DNA from: Saprospiraceae bacterium
GTDB lineage: Bacteria > Bacteroidota > Bacteroidia > Chitinophagales > Saprospiraceae
Assembly (NCBI GenBank): GCA_019187225.1
Contig: JABAQQ010000013.1
Span: forward strand, 310,001-374,000
Length of the DNA stretch: 64,000 bases
Direction of reading: 5' to 3'
Shown here in pieces: positions 25,265 through 34,632 of this stretch. A program made the position numbers and the translations under genes. Under the pieces are notes generated by a model that ran no database searches, had not been told where the DNA came from, and saw nothing but the letters and a program-made list of their open reading frames with translations. Every line of letters begins with the position of its first letter. Positions within the stretch are counted from its first letter, which is position 1.

Positions 25265-27250
25265 ATGCGACGCTTCCTTCCCGATCTGACCTTATTGGCA
25301 CTCCTGACGGTGCTCAGCATTTTCTTTTACCACAAAACCATCGTTTTCTGGCCTTCGCACATCCACGCCTGGACGCAGGGCGACCGCTACGCGCTGGCCA
25401 TCCAATTTGCCGACGCGGGGCTGAATTTGTTCAAACCTCGTACGTTCAACCTCCAGACGAAAGACGGTATCACGGCTGTAGACCTGCCCGTACACGATTA
25501 CGCAGTGGGTGTGGCAATGAAATTGACCGGAAGCAGGGAGCCTGTGATCTTTCGTTTGTACACATTGATCTTCAGTATATTGGGCTGTTGGTTCCTGTTC
25601 AGGTTGGCAAGAGATGCAAGCGGCTCGGCCACAAAGGGAATAGCCGTCGCCGTTTTCGTTTTTACCTGCCCTGTCATTGTTTATTACCAGGACGGTTTTA
25701 TCCCATCGGCGACCAGTTTTTCGGCAGCGCTGATGGGATATTTTTTTTACTTCAGGTATAAAAACAGCCTGAAGACCGGTGATTTTTATTGGGCTGTCGT
25801 ATTGTTAGCCCTGGCGGCATTGTCCCGTTCACCTTTCAATATTTTCCTTTTTGCCACTCTGTTACAGCAAGGGTTAGCGTGGTTTCAAAAACGAAATATT
25901 GTCAGGAAAGAGATTATCGCCTATGCCATCGCCTATTCGGTTATTATTGCAGCCAACCTGTACAAGATCTGGCTGGCGCAGGTGTACGGGTCGCAGTTTC
26001 TGGGCAAATTGCTACCAGCTCCTAATCTGGAAGTCTTCGGACAAATCCTGCAGTCGGTGGCGGAAAGATGGACTTTCCAGTTGTTCGGAATCGGTCATTA
26101 CGCATTGCTGGCATTTGCGGTTTTCTTTCTGGGTTACAGGCTGATACAGGGAAAAACAACCGATTCTGTCTGCCCGCTCGTGTTGCAAAGCGGTCTGGCT
26201 CTTGCAGGCGGCGCCTTCTACTTCGTGTTGATGGCCCGGCAATTCGTGGACCACGAGTATTATTTCATGGACAGCCTGTATCCTGGAGCGATGCTTTTGC
26301 TGACAGCAGGTTTAGCTTGTATTCCTTTCGATACGGTGGGCCAACGGCGTTTTGGGAGCATCGTTATGGCGGTTTGCCTTGCAGCAGGCATCGTGGAATC
26401 AAAAAAAGTGCAGGAAACAAAGTATTCGGACGCCCTGTCGAAAGCGAGCGAAACGACGCGGAAAAACTTCATCGGTTCCGGGGCACTCCTCGATTCGCTC
26501 GGTGTGGCCCGCGAAGCCAGCATGCTGGTGATTGACGCCTGGTCGTCCAACATCCCGCTGATCATGATGAACCGGATAGGGTATACCCTGCTTTCCACCA
26601 CCCGCCCGAATCTGATAAGTGCCCTGGACCTGGATTGCGACTATGTGGTCGTTCAAAATCTGTATTTCCCCTCTGACGTCGTGTCCAATTATCCGGAGAT
26701 ACTCGCGCGTCTTCAGCGCGTCGGCGGCAACGGACGGATCACTGTTTTCAGAAAAATCCCTTCACAGGGGACATTGACCCTGACGGAGGCGCTCGGCATA
26801 GAAAAAATATGGCGCGTGGATTCGCTCGATTTCGACGACTCGACGGCTACTTCCCCCTGGAGCAATACCCACCGGAGCGCAGAACGGTTCATTTCTCCAT
26901 CGCATGCAGGACTTATCAAAAAAGGCGCGGAATTCGGGCCAACGCTGGTCTTGACGGCAGGCAAAAACGCAGGGCGGCGCGATTTCGGCAAAGTTCTGTT
27001 CGAAGGCAGGTATTTCGCATCTGAATCCGGCGGCAAGATCCATGCGATCACCGCGCTGGAAAGCAACGGCCATACCGATTTCTACGAAGGGCACGCGTTC
27101 CGTATAGATTCGGCGGGGCAATGGCGCTCCTTCCACGCCTTATTTTTCCTGCCGGATACCAGCCGGAACGATCAGCAATTGAAGTGCTACCTTTGGAATC
27201 CCGAAGGGTTGGAGTTGTATTTGGACGACTTCAAAGTAACTTTGTACTGA
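25265..27250 (+). CDS. GT-C-fold membrane glycosyltransferase (ArnT/PMT-like)
   Basis: A 661-residue multi-spanning protein. After the first helix there is a loop with HAWTQGDRYALA, where GT-C enzymes place the catalytic acidic residue, then about ten hydrophobic helices and a soluble C-terminal beta domain (residues about 520-660). It probably moves a lipid-linked sugar onto an envelope acceptor. The frame opens at an ATG at 25217; the start at 25265 places the first helix right after MRRFLPD and avoids a palindrome (cccgctatgcggg), so it was preferred, without certainty. Confidence 0.65.
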   Translation: MRRFLPDLTLLALLTVLSIFFYHKTIVFWPSHIHAWTQGDRYALAIQFADAGLNLFKPRTFNLQTKDGITAVDLPVHDYAVGVAMKLTGSREPVIFRLYTLIFSILGCWFLFRLARDASGSATKGIAVAVFVFTCPVIVYYQDGFIPSATSFSAALMGYFFYFRYKNSLKTGDFYWAVVLLALAALSRSPFNIFLFATLLQQGLAWFQKRNIVRKEIIAYAIAYSVIIAANLYKIWLAQVYGSQFLGKLLPAPNLEVFGQILQSVAERWTFQLFGIGHYALLAFAVFFLGYRLIQGKTTDSVCPLVLQSGLALAGGAFYFVLMARQFVDHEYYFMDSLYPGAMLLLTAGLACIPFDTVGQRRFGSIVMAVCLAAGIVESKKVQETKYSDALSKASETTRKNFIGSGALLDSLGVAREASMLVIDAWSSNIPLIMMNRIGYTLLSTTRPNLISALDLDCDYVVVQNLYFPSDVVSNYPEILARLQRVGGNGRITVFRKIPSQGTLTLTEALGIEKIWRVDSLDFDDSTATSPWSNTHRSAERFISPSHAGLIKKGAEFGPTLVLTAGKNAGRRDFGKVLFEGRYFASESGGKIHAITALESNGHTDFYEGHAFRIDSAGQWRSFHALFFLPDTSRNDQQLKCYLWNPEGLELYLDDFKVTLY

Positions 27251-27280
27251 GTAATGCAGCGGGGGTTCGCCTGCCGTTTA

Positions 27281-27631
27281 TTACTGTCGCCGTTCATATT
27301 GGCAGCATCCGTGCAGTTTGGCATACACTGCGTCGTCGGCCCGTTCTTTGTCGGTATCATGCCCTACTGCTGCCACCGCTTTGTGCACCTGTCCGGGTTT
27401 CACTTTTGCCGGGTCGAAAGTCACCGTCAGTATTTTGGTATCTACATCCCAGTCGGCAAGGGTCACCCCTTCGAGCCTGGCCGCCGTTTCGATGCGGTTT
27501 TCGCACATGCCGCAATTGCCGTACACTTTGAACTTGGTGGTCATGCTGTTCGACGCGCTATCGGTCGTTTGTGCCTGACCGGCACCGGCATTCAGGAGAA
27601 AGAATAAGATGAAAAGAAATCCGTATTTCAT
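27281..27631 (-). CDS. Periplasmic heavy-metal-associated (HMA) domain protein
   Basis: A 116-residue protein with a signal peptide (FLFILFFLLNAGAGQAQ) and one HMA fold carrying the metal motif GNCGMCENRIE. CxxC motifs of this type bind Cu(I) and related metals. The C terminus adds HGCCQYERRQ. It is downstream of a TonB-dependent receptor and an HYC_CC_PP protein on the same strand, suggesting copper handling after outer-membrane passage. Confidence 0.85.
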   Translation of the reverse strand: MKYGFLFILFFLLNAGAGQAQTTDSASNSMTTKFKVYGNCGMCENRIETAARLEGVTLADWDVDTKILTVTFDPAKVKPGQVHKAVAAVGHDTDKERADDAVYAKLHGCCQYERRQ

Positions 27632-27665
27632 GTTGTTAAGCTGTTGAAAGTGAATCGAAAATGAG

Positions 27666-27804
27666 GTTGAGAAGGGTCTTGGTAATGGTTGGAACGGGAA
27701 TGTTCAGCAAAGTGTGGCATCCAACCTTATCCAAACGCTGCGTGACCGACCGCGAAGCGGTCAAATTTAAGTAAGCGCCGTGTGGATTCTCAACCCTTCT
27801 CAAC
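27666..27804. repeat. Inverted repeat between HMA and receptor genes
   Basis: Arms gttgagaaggg (27666-27676) and cccttctcaac (27794-27804) are perfect 11-base complements. It is another word-type repeat (ctcaaccctt) filling the gap. Confidence 0.6.
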
Positions 27805-27807
27805 TAA

Positions 27808-30072
27808 TTACAGTCCTGCCGGCGCGAAGCGCAATCCCAGGTAAGCCACTTGCCCCATCAATGGCGCCCATATCTGGGAGCCATTGAAATAAGGGCTGTC
27901 GGGTTTGTCGGCTGCAATGATGGCTTCGTGTTGCTGGTAACCGTTGAGATTTTCCCCACCTAAATATAGTTCGAATTTTTTCCCGAAACGCCGCGTGACC
28001 TGGGCGTTCCAGACGGCAAATGTCGGGCTGGTTTCGGGGAAATCATGGATATACTCGTGCGGCACCTGCGAATTGTCGGGCAGGCGCTGCGGGCCGATGA
28101 TCTGGACGCGGGTATTGAACATCCAGTTTTTGTCGGGTGTGGTATAGTCCAGCGTCACAAGGCCCCGGTGTTTGGCAACAAGCGGCAAAGTGCGCAACAC
28201 CCCGTCGGCATACGTTGCCCGCACGTCGTTCCATTTGTAGGCCAGTTTGACATCGAAACCGGGGAACGGATTATACTGAAAGGTGGTCAGGAGGCTATTG
28301 CTGAAGGATTTCCCGTCCACTGTGTAAAAGAACACTTCCGTCGGCGACTGGTCCACATCCACCAAAACCTGTTGTATGAAATCGGTGCGATACAGGTCAA
28401 TGCTAAAACTGGAGGTACGGCGGGCGATTTTGAAGTTTTGGGTAAAGTTCAGGCCATAATTCCATGCTTCTTCCAGGCCCGGGTTGCTTCCTGCCCCCCC
28501 AACCGGAGGGGAGAAAACGAGGCTGCGGTTGCTGGCCAGGAGGCTGATGTTTTCAGCCATGAGGTGCGGAGAGCGAAAGCCGCGTCCTGCAGAAAGACGC
28601 GCTACGGCGTCGGCGGTGAAATTGTATTTGGCGCTCACCCGCGGTGCGAACAACAATTGGTCGAAGCGGCTGTTCCAGTCGGCCCGCGCACCGACCACCA
28701 CGACGAGGTCCGGAATTTCCATCTTCAGATTGGGGCGGCTGTAGGTATACTCCAGCATAGCGCCCGGTACGGCTTCGCGGCGGTCGAGTTTGCCTTCATT
28801 CACACTTTCCTGAATATCATCGTATTGGAACGAAGGCGCCGCCACGATTTTATGGTCGGTGGTTCCAATGATGGTTTGGTACAGCGACTGCCAGTAGAAC
28901 GACCGCTGCTCGGCGGCGTAGATGTTGGGCCCGAACAGCGAATTGGTACGGTGCCAGGAAGTGGACACCATATTGCCCACCTGGTTATACGGTTTACCGC
29001 CCACGCCTTCGTAACCTATCTTGCCCCATACTTCCACGCGGTCGTTGTTCTGGTCAATGGCGAACAAACCCGGCACGCCCTCGATGGGGTTGATCTGGCC
29101 GCCTTGCCGCCGGTCGGTAAGCGCCTGCACATTGAACTGGGCGCACATTTTCGGGCTTTCGTAAAACAAGCGGTACAAACCGTTCAATTGCTGGCGGCTG
29201 GGAGAATCGTAAAAATTGTCGTCGTTCATGTCCCAGCGGTTCTCCACAAAACTGCCGTGCAACAACACTCCGTTCGACACGCGGCCTTTGCCTTTATTAT
29301 TAAGATGTACGTTCAACTCGCCGCGCCCCTCCGTCGAGGTAAAAGCGTTGACAAAAAGGGGCTTGTCCAGATGCGGTTTTACCAGTTCGGCATTGATCTG
29401 ACCTGCAATGCCTGCGTTGCCATTTTTCACCGTGCTGGCGCCTTTTGCCAACTGAATGCCATCGAGCCAGGTACCGGGTAAGTACTCGAATGCGAACGGC
29501 GTGGCGATACCGCCGAGGGACGGGCGGTTTTCCACCATAAACTGACTGTAGACCCCGCGCAGGCCAAGCATTTGTATTTCTTTTACGCCGGTGAGCGCAT
29601 TCGCATAAGCGACATCCACGGCGCCATTGGTCTCGAAACTTTCGGACAGGTTGCAACAAGGCGCTTTCCGCAGCTCTTTGCTGCTGATACTTTCTATGTT
29701 GCGGGTTTCGAGGGTGGATACCTTGTTGTCGAAACCGTGCTCCGTTACCGTCACTTCCTGCAACTGCGCGATACCGCTTATTTCGATCCAAAGATTGTTT
29801 TCAGTAGGCAGTACCCGTATTTCGGCAGGTGAATGCCCTGTGTACTGGACGGCCAGGGTAGCTTCGACTTCGCGGGCGGGCAGGCTGAAACGCCCTGCGG
29901 TGTCGGTCACCGTACCCACTTTTGTATCCTTCCAAAAAACGGTAGCGCCGGCGAGCAGTTCTTCGTGTTCATTGGTGACGATGCCGGTCAGGCGCGGAAC
30001 GTTTTTTTGTTGGGAAAATAATGCCTGAACGAACAGGAAAAGTCCTGCGAGGAGGACGTATATCTTTTTCAT
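27808..30072 (-). CDS. TonB-dependent outer-membrane receptor, probably copper-related
   Basis: A 754-residue receptor with signal peptide, a carboxypeptidase-regulatory-like N-terminal domain (GIVTNEHEELLAGATVFWKD), a plug (LQEVTVTEHGFDNKVSTLE, IQMLGLRGVYSQFMVENRP) and a beta-barrel. The plug contains KAPCCNLSESFETN, and vicinal cysteines here recur in receptors neighbouring HMA proteins. This, and the HMA and HYC_CC_PP neighbours, suggest a copper or similar metal as cargo. Energy would come from the exbB-exbD-tonB cluster that starts 1.2 kb away. SusD is absent. Confidence 0.85.
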   Translation of the reverse strand: MKKIYVLLAGLFLFVQALFSQQKNVPRLTGIVTNEHEELLAGATVFWKDTKVGTVTDTAGRFSLPAREVEATLAVQYTGHSPAEIRVLPTENNLWIEISGIAQLQEVTVTEHGFDNKVSTLETRNIESISSKELRKAPCCNLSESFETNGAVDVAYANALTGVKEIQMLGLRGVYSQFMVENRPSLGGIATPFAFEYLPGTWLDGIQLAKGASTVKNGNAGIAGQINAELVKPHLDKPLFVNAFTSTEGRGELNVHLNNKGKGRVSNGVLLHGSFVENRWDMNDDNFYDSPSRQQLNGLYRLFYESPKMCAQFNVQALTDRRQGGQINPIEGVPGLFAIDQNNDRVEVWGKIGYEGVGGKPYNQVGNMVSTSWHRTNSLFGPNIYAAEQRSFYWQSLYQTIIGTTDHKIVAAPSFQYDDIQESVNEGKLDRREAVPGAMLEYTYSRPNLKMEIPDLVVVVGARADWNSRFDQLLFAPRVSAKYNFTADAVARLSAGRGFRSPHLMAENISLLASNRSLVFSPPVGGAGSNPGLEEAWNYGLNFTQNFKIARRTSSFSIDLYRTDFIQQVLVDVDQSPTEVFFYTVDGKSFSNSLLTTFQYNPFPGFDVKLAYKWNDVRATYADGVLRTLPLVAKHRGLVTLDYTTPDKNWMFNTRVQIIGPQRLPDNSQVPHEYIHDFPETSPTFAVWNAQVTRRFGKKFELYLGGENLNGYQQHEAIIAADKPDSPYFNGSQIWAPLMGQVAYLGLRFAPAGL

Positions 30073-30081
30073 TGCTGAACG

Positions 30082-30185
30082 ATTGTAGCGCGGACCCGAT
30101 GGTCCGCAAATGAAAAAATGAAACCTCGAAATGATCTGAAATCAAAACGGCATTCATTCGCGGGCCAGGAGTCCCGCGCTACAAT
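30082..30185. repeat. Double-hairpin element with 12-base inverted ends
   Basis: Ends attgtagcgcgg (30082-30093) and ccgcgctacaat (30174-30185) are perfect complements. Inside each end is a small GC hairpin (ggacc/ggtcc and gcggg/cccgc). It fills the gap between the HYC_CC_PP stop and the receptor start and resembles a REP or small MITE. Confidence 0.65.
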
Positions 30186-30186
30186 A

Positions 30187-30663
30187 CTAACAACGAAAAG
30201 TCTGGTGGCGCAGACAGATGTCGCGCCCTGAAAGGGGAGGCGGCAGTGATGTGCCGGAAATATTTGCCTCGCAGACGACGGGGCGGAAATAGCGCCGGAA
30301 GATCGGCATTTTTTCGATCCAAAGCGGGCAATCGAACGTCTTTTCAAACGGCTTGTCCACCAAAAATTCGGTTTTCATCTGGAAAACCCTGGTGGATTTT
30401 TCCATACAACCGTCGTGTTCGCCGGAGCAGCTTTCGTCTTCCTTTCCGCAGCAGGATTGGGCTTCCGGAGCGGGCGTCGGTTGGCAGCATTCGGGCGCAC
30501 CTGACCGTTCTTCGGCGACGCAGGCGTCATGGGCCCCGAAAATGGAGACAGTGGCTTCACCCATGCAGTAGCAGTAGATTTGCTGCACGCTCACCCCGAC
30601 CGTCGCTGTCAGCAGGGCAGTCATCCAAATCCAGGCAAACGATTTTTTTGTGCGGGACGACAT
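30187..30663 (-). CDS. HYC_CC_PP-type Cys-rich exported protein
   Basis: A 158-residue protein with an N-terminal hydrophobic segment followed by QIYCYCMG, then several CC and C-rich stretches (PECCQPTP, QSCCGKEDESC) and a late PPPLSGRD. This order of motifs is that of the HYC_CC_PP family found beside copper receptors in Bacteroidota. The many Cys residues suggest metal binding in the periplasm. It heads the putative copper operon; a good promoter lies 121 bases upstream. Confidence 0.75.
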   Translation of the reverse strand: MSSRTKKSFAWIWMTALLTATVGVSVQQIYCYCMGEATVSIFGAHDACVAEERSGAPECCQPTPAPEAQSCCGKEDESCSGEHDGCMEKSTRVFQMKTEFLVDKPFEKTFDCPLWIEKMPIFRRYFRPVVCEANISGTSLPPPLSGRDICLRHQTFRC

Positions 30664-30677
30664 GGGTAAAATTAATT

Positions 30678-30717
30678 CGGGTAATGAGGGGTAATTGAAG
30701 TAATTGGGAGTAATTGA
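30678..30717. repeat. GTAATTG word array in the HYC_CC_PP leader
   Basis: The words ggtaatg, ggtaattg, gtaattg and gtaattg are repeated in tandem. The same word forms the outer shell of the hairpin at 56481-56635. Confidence 0.7.
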
Positions 30718-30783
30718 GTTTTATTGACAGGTATTTGTCAGGAAACCACCTTGTGCAAGATATTCCGGACAAAAAACGTGCTG

Positions 30784-30815
30784 CAAAAATAAAGTCGAAT
30801 TTTTAAAAAGACAAA
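30784..30815 (-). promoter_or_regulatory. Promoter of the copper module
   Basis: On the minus strand TTTG (30815-30812), a 20-base spacer and TATTTTTG (30791-30784) match the Bacteroidota consensus; the HYC_CC_PP ATG is about 120 bases downstream. Confidence 0.65.
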
Positions 30816-31286
30816 GCGGGTGCAACGGTTTAAAAGACATTTGCAAATAATCGGGAAAATATAGGGAGGGCAATGCTAAAAACAGCACATTATTAAAAAG
30901 TGGTTTGACTTGTCATCAAGGCGCGTCATTACGCTGTTTGGCGTTAAATTTACTTCAATATTTGCATCAAAATGGCAATTTCAAAGCAAAAATTGCCCCA
31001 AAACGAACAAAACAAAATGAATTTCTAAAAGCATTTGTTGGAAATTGTAAACCTCACACTATTTTTACCGCCACGAAAAAACCTCCTTTGAGCAGGAAAA
31101 CGATTTTTCCACCTCCGGCAATATTTTTTTGTTGGCCGCACACCATTTTTTCCGGTGTTTGCATCTATGCAGACGAACGGGTTCAAAACAAGACGATGAA
31201 GTTCGGCGCCGGGTGGAAAAATGCGTTGTTCTGCGAGGAGTTACAGTCAAACTAAATTCATTCATTAATTTAAACTTAAACGCAGC

Positions 31287-32114
31287 ATGACAGCAGCAAA
31301 ACCCACTCAAGCGAAACAACAGCAAGGCGGCGGCTTCTCGGCCATTTTTCCGTTTATCATTATCCCGCTATTGTACGTGGTTGCCTTTCTTATCTGGAAG
31401 TATGTATTCGGTGCATCGGGCAACTTCGTGGATGGCGACAACACAAAAGACCCGCTTCCGGGCAACTACGCGGGTACGATTTACAAAGGCGGATTCGTGG
31501 TACCCATGCTTTTGACCCTGTTCTTTACGGTGATCGTGTTCGTGATCGAGCGTTTCATCACACTCCGCCAGGCACGGGGCGCCGGCAACATTGACGCATT
31601 CGTGCGTAGCATCAAAGGTTTCCTCGATCGGGGCGACATCAACGGCGCGATGGCCGCTTGCGACAAACAAAAAGGAGCAGTAGCCAACGTGGTGCGCGCA
31701 GGCCTTGCCAAGTACGATGAAATGACAAAAATGACAGGTATGGAAAAAGACGAAAAAGTGATCGCCATTCAAAAAGAGGTGGAAGAAGCGACAACGCTCG
31801 AATTGCCGATGCTGGAAAAAAACCTCAACATTCTGGCAACGATCGCATCTATCGCCACGCTGTTGGGTCTGTTCGGTACGGTATTGGGGATGATCCGTTC
31901 CTTCGCCGCTCTGGCTACTGCCGGCGCGCCGGACTCCACCGCGCTCGCAACCGGTATCTCTGAGGCTCTTATCAATACCGCTCTCGGTATCGGTACATCT
32001 GCGCTGGCTATCATTTTTTACAACTACTTCACAAGCCGTATCGACGCCATGACGTACCGGATTGACGAAGCGGGGTACAGCCTCACGCAAACGTTCGCGG
32101 CAAAAGGACACTGA
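31287..32114 (+). CDS. exbB: ExbB/TolQ-family proton channel
   Basis: A 275-residue MotA/TolQ/ExbB protein with three hydrophobic segments (near residues 20-40, 75-95, and the pair after LEKNLNILATIASIATLLGL). It forms the stator pore that lets protons energise TonB. An extra N-terminal helix with a low-complexity QAKQQQGGGF lead is typical of Bacteroidota ExbB. First gene of an exbB-exbD-exbD-tonB-tonB set on the plus strand. Confidence 0.93.
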   Translation: MTAAKPTQAKQQQGGGFSAIFPFIIIPLLYVVAFLIWKYVFGASGNFVDGDNTKDPLPGNYAGTIYKGGFVVPMLLTLFFTVIVFVIERFITLRQARGAGNIDAFVRSIKGFLDRGDINGAMAACDKQKGAVANVVRAGLAKYDEMTKMTGMEKDEKVIAIQKEVEEATTLELPMLEKNLNILATIASIATLLGLFGTVLGMIRSFAALATAGAPDSTALATGISEALINTALGIGTSALAIIFYNYFTSRIDAMTYRIDEAGYSLTQTFAAKGH

Positions 32115-32120
32115 TTTTGA

Positions 32121-32206
32121 AATGATGAACGAAGAATGATGAACGGTGTGAATCCTCTGTGATTCATCACTCCAAAAGCATTCGTAATTCATAATTCATC
32201 ACGCAT
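32121..32206. repeat. GATGAAC/ATTCATCA word hairpin
   Basis: Repeated gatgaac words (32123-32145) face repeated attcatca words (32160-32201), giving an imperfect hairpin between exbB and exbD. Confidence 0.7.
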
Positions 32207-32218
32207 AATTGAAAAGAT

Positions 32219-32893
32219 ATGCCAAAGCATAAACCCAAACGGGGCTCTCCGTTGATTGACATGACCGCCATGACCGACGTGGCGTTCCTGCTGCTCACCT
32301 TCTTCATGCTTACCGCAAAAATGAAGCCGCAGGAAAATCTTGTCATAGACACGCCCTCGTCCATCTCCGAGACAAAGCTGCCGGAATCGGGCACTTTGTC
32401 CATCCTGATAGGTAAAGACGGCAGGATATTTCTCGACATGACCGGTCAACACACCCGCATGGATTTGATCAACAGCATGAACGAGCAATACCAGATGGGC
32501 TTGACCGAGCAGGAAAAAATCCTGTTTACCAACGTCGGCAGTTTCGGGGTGCCGCGCAGCCAACTCAAAAAGTATCTGAACACGATACCGACGGAGCGCA
32601 CCAAGTTTCCTGCCCCCGGCATACCCGTCGATACCGCTGACGTCAACAAGAGCGAACTCGCCAACTGGATCCACAACGCCCGCCTCGCCCAATTCAGAAT
32701 GAAGCAGGAAGGCAAAGTGAAGGAGGAGTACGTCATGGTGGTGAAGGCCGACAAAGACACGCCTTACCCGGCTGTCCAGAAGGTCATCAACACACTCGTG
32801 GACATCAACGTCAACAAATTCAACCTCATCACCGGCCTGGAAGCCGATCCGAATAAATTGGAAGCGGTGAATAAACAGGAAGGGGGGAAATGA
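32219..32893 (+). CDS. exbD: ExbD-family biopolymer transport protein (first copy)
   Basis: A 224-residue ExbD. Its single transmembrane helix includes the proton-accepting Asp in IDMTAMTDVAFLLLTFFML, followed by a periplasmic domain. It is longer than enteric ExbD, with an insertion typical of the phylum. It sits between exbB and a second exbD. Confidence 0.92.
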   Translation: MPKHKPKRGSPLIDMTAMTDVAFLLLTFFMLTAKMKPQENLVIDTPSSISETKLPESGTLSILIGKDGRIFLDMTGQHTRMDLINSMNEQYQMGLTEQEKILFTNVGSFGVPRSQLKKYLNTIPTERTKFPAPGIPVDTADVNKSELANWIHNARLAQFRMKQEGKVKEEYVMVVKADKDTPYPAVQKVINTLVDINVNKFNLITGLEADPNKLEAVNKQEGGK

Positions 32894-32919
32894 TTGCGGA
32901 TTGCGGATTGCGGATTGAA
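32892..32919. repeat. ATTGCGG tandem repeat
   Basis: Four head-to-tail copies of the 7-base word attgcgg begin within the exbD stop codon. Confidence 0.85.
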
Positions 32920-32988
32920 GGCATTTCGAGATTAGTTATCTGGCAATCAACAACAATTTTATTTCATCACTAAAAAAGCAACAGCGAT

Positions 32989-33609
32989 ATGGCTGAAATA
33001 GCACAAGAAGGTGGTGGTGGTCATAAGAAAGGTGGCAAGGTTCGCTCGAAAAAAATGTCCACGCGCATCGACTTCACGCCGATGGTGGACCTGGGCTTCC
33101 TGCTCATTACGTTCTTTATGCTCACAACGACCCTGGCCAAACCGCAGGTGATGGCCCTGGTGATGCCTGAAAAAGATATCAAAAAAGAAGATATCGAGCC
33201 GGTCAAAGAATCGAAAGTGCTCACGCTCCTGCTGGGCGCCAACGACAAGGTTTACTGGTACGAAGGCATTACGGATGCAAAACTTGATTCGACGGACTAC
33301 TCCGCCGAGGGCTTGCGCAAAGTCATTTTGAACAAAATGGAAAAAGTGAAAGGCCAGTTCGGTTTGGAGGATTATGAAGACTTTAAGACGAAAGAACCCC
33401 GGAAAGGCTCTTTTATCAACGTCATCATAAAACCTACTGCAGAGTCGCGGTACAAAAATCTCGTGGACGCACTTGACGAAATGGCCATATGCAAAGTGCG
33501 CTACTACGTGATCCTCGACGTGTCGGATCTCGAAAAAGAATTCATCAAGAATCCTGCTGGCGGTCTGAAATTCAACGTGGAAGAGCAAATTCAGGCTGCT
33601 ACACAATAA
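32989..33609 (+). CDS. exbD: ExbD-family biopolymer transport protein (second copy)
   Basis: A 206-residue ExbD paralogue. The conserved Asp lies in IDFTPMVDLGFLLITFFML. The N terminus is extended by a Gly/His/Lys-rich cytosolic stretch (AQEGGGGHKKGGKVRSKK). Two different ExbD proteins with one ExbB are common in Bacteroidota and may form a mixed stator. Confidence 0.92.
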   Translation: MAEIAQEGGGGHKKGGKVRSKKMSTRIDFTPMVDLGFLLITFFMLTTTLAKPQVMALVMPEKDIKKEDIEPVKESKVLTLLLGANDKVYWYEGITDAKLDSTDYSAEGLRKVILNKMEKVKGQFGLEDYEDFKTKEPRKGSFINVIIKPTAESRYKNLVDALDEMAICKVRYYVILDVSDLEKEFIKNPAGGLKFNVEEQIQAATQ

Positions 33610-33725
33610 TTCGGACCTTTGATTGCCTGACGTTAGACGGGGATGCCGCCAAAACATCAAATGTCGAATGTCAAAAAATCGAACGTCCAGAAAAACACCA
33701 TTCAAGAACTTAAATTCATCAACAA

Positions 33726-34562
33726 ATGGCAGAAGAAAAAGGCTCAGTCGTGTATCGGGATATGCTGGATATCATCTTCTCCAACCGCAACAAAAGTTAT
33801 GGGGCCTATCAGCTCCGCCGCGATTATACCAAGTATTTAATGCGCGCTTTTGTCATCGGTCTGGCGTTGATAGCTCTCGCTTTTGCGCTACCATCTATCC
33901 TGAGTGCCGTCAAGGGTTTGGTTCCCGAAGAAAGGCCCATTGATGTTGTGGCCGAACTCGGCCCGCCACCGGATATTGACCCGAACCAACCACCGCCACC
34001 TCCACCGCCGCCGCCGCCCACTCCTCCGCCGCCGACCCGCTCGACGGTGAAGTTTGTGCCGCCGGTAGTCAAAAAGGACGAAGAGGTACAGGAGGAAAAA
34101 CCGCCGGCCGTGGAAGAACTCATCGAGAAAAAGGAGGACATCGGTACCGAAACAAAAAAGGGTACGGATGAAGCCCCACCTGCGATTGATGAAAATCCGT
34201 CGGAACTTCAGATCGTGGAGGAGCCGAAGGTCGTAGAGGAGAAAACGTATGAGATGTTCGATATTCAGAAACCGCCCAGCTTTCCGGGCGGTGAGAAGGA
34301 ATTGCTCAAGTTCCTGAGCGAGAACATCAAATACCCACCCTTGGCGCGCGAAAACAACATCCAGGGCACGGTTGCGCTCACTTTCGTAGTCGGCAAAAAC
34401 GGCTCGGTAACAGATGTGCAGATCGTAAAAGACATCGGCGGCGGTTGCGGCAAGGAAGCCGTACGCGTGGTGCAGTCTATGCCGAAATGGAATCCCGGCG
34501 AGGCCAATGGCAACCCGGTGAAGGTGCGTTTCACCTTGCCGGTGCGTTTCCGTCTGGAATAG
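33726..34562 (+). CDS. tonB: TonB energy transducer (first copy)
   Basis: A 278-residue TonB. The cytosolic start contains FSNRNKSYGAYQLRRDY, then one transmembrane helix (AFVIGLALIALAFALPSIL), a periplasmic proline-rich linker (residues about 83-110) followed by an acidic stretch, and a C-terminal TonB domain (NIKYPPLARENNIQGTV). It transmits proton-motive energy to outer-membrane receptors such as the one at 27808-30072. A terminator follows the gene at 34594-34632. Confidence 0.93.
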   Translation: MAEEKGSVVYRDMLDIIFSNRNKSYGAYQLRRDYTKYLMRAFVIGLALIALAFALPSILSAVKGLVPEERPIDVVAELGPPPDIDPNQPPPPPPPPPPTPPPPTRSTVKFVPPVVKKDEEVQEEKPPAVEELIEKKEDIGTETKKGTDEAPPAIDENPSELQIVEEPKVVEEKTYEMFDIQKPPSFPGGEKELLKFLSENIKYPPLARENNIQGTVALTFVVGKNGSVTDVQIVKDIGGGCGKEAVRVVQSMPKWNPGEANGNPVKVRFTLPVRFRLE

Positions 34563-34593
34563 CAGTTCACCGAACAATATTTCGCATATAAGG

Positions 34594-34632
34594 AAGCGGC
34601 ATCGCCTTTCAGGGCGGCGCCGCTTTTCTTTT
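34594..34632 (+). terminator. Terminator after first tonB
   Basis: Stem aagcggc/gccgctt with an inner gcc/ggc pair, followed by ttttctttt. Confidence 0.75.

Larger units (their letters stand above)
30664..31286. other. Divergent intergenic region before the copper and exbB operons
   Basis: This 620-base AT-rich gap holds the GTAATTG array at 30678-30717 and the minus-strand promoter at 30784-30815. Upstream of exbB no clean TAnnTTTG element was found. A 116-codon frame at 30905-31255 has low-complexity composition and no recognisable domain. Confidence 0.5.

Noticed and set aside
28045-29481. A 478-codon frame antisense to the TonB-dependent receptor
   Set aside because: It has no recognisable domain and lies wholly within a clear receptor gene on the other strand.
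30905-31255. A 116-codon frame upstream of exbB
   Set aside because: Low-complexity composition, no motif, no Bacteroidota promoter match. Treated as leader or intergenic DNA.
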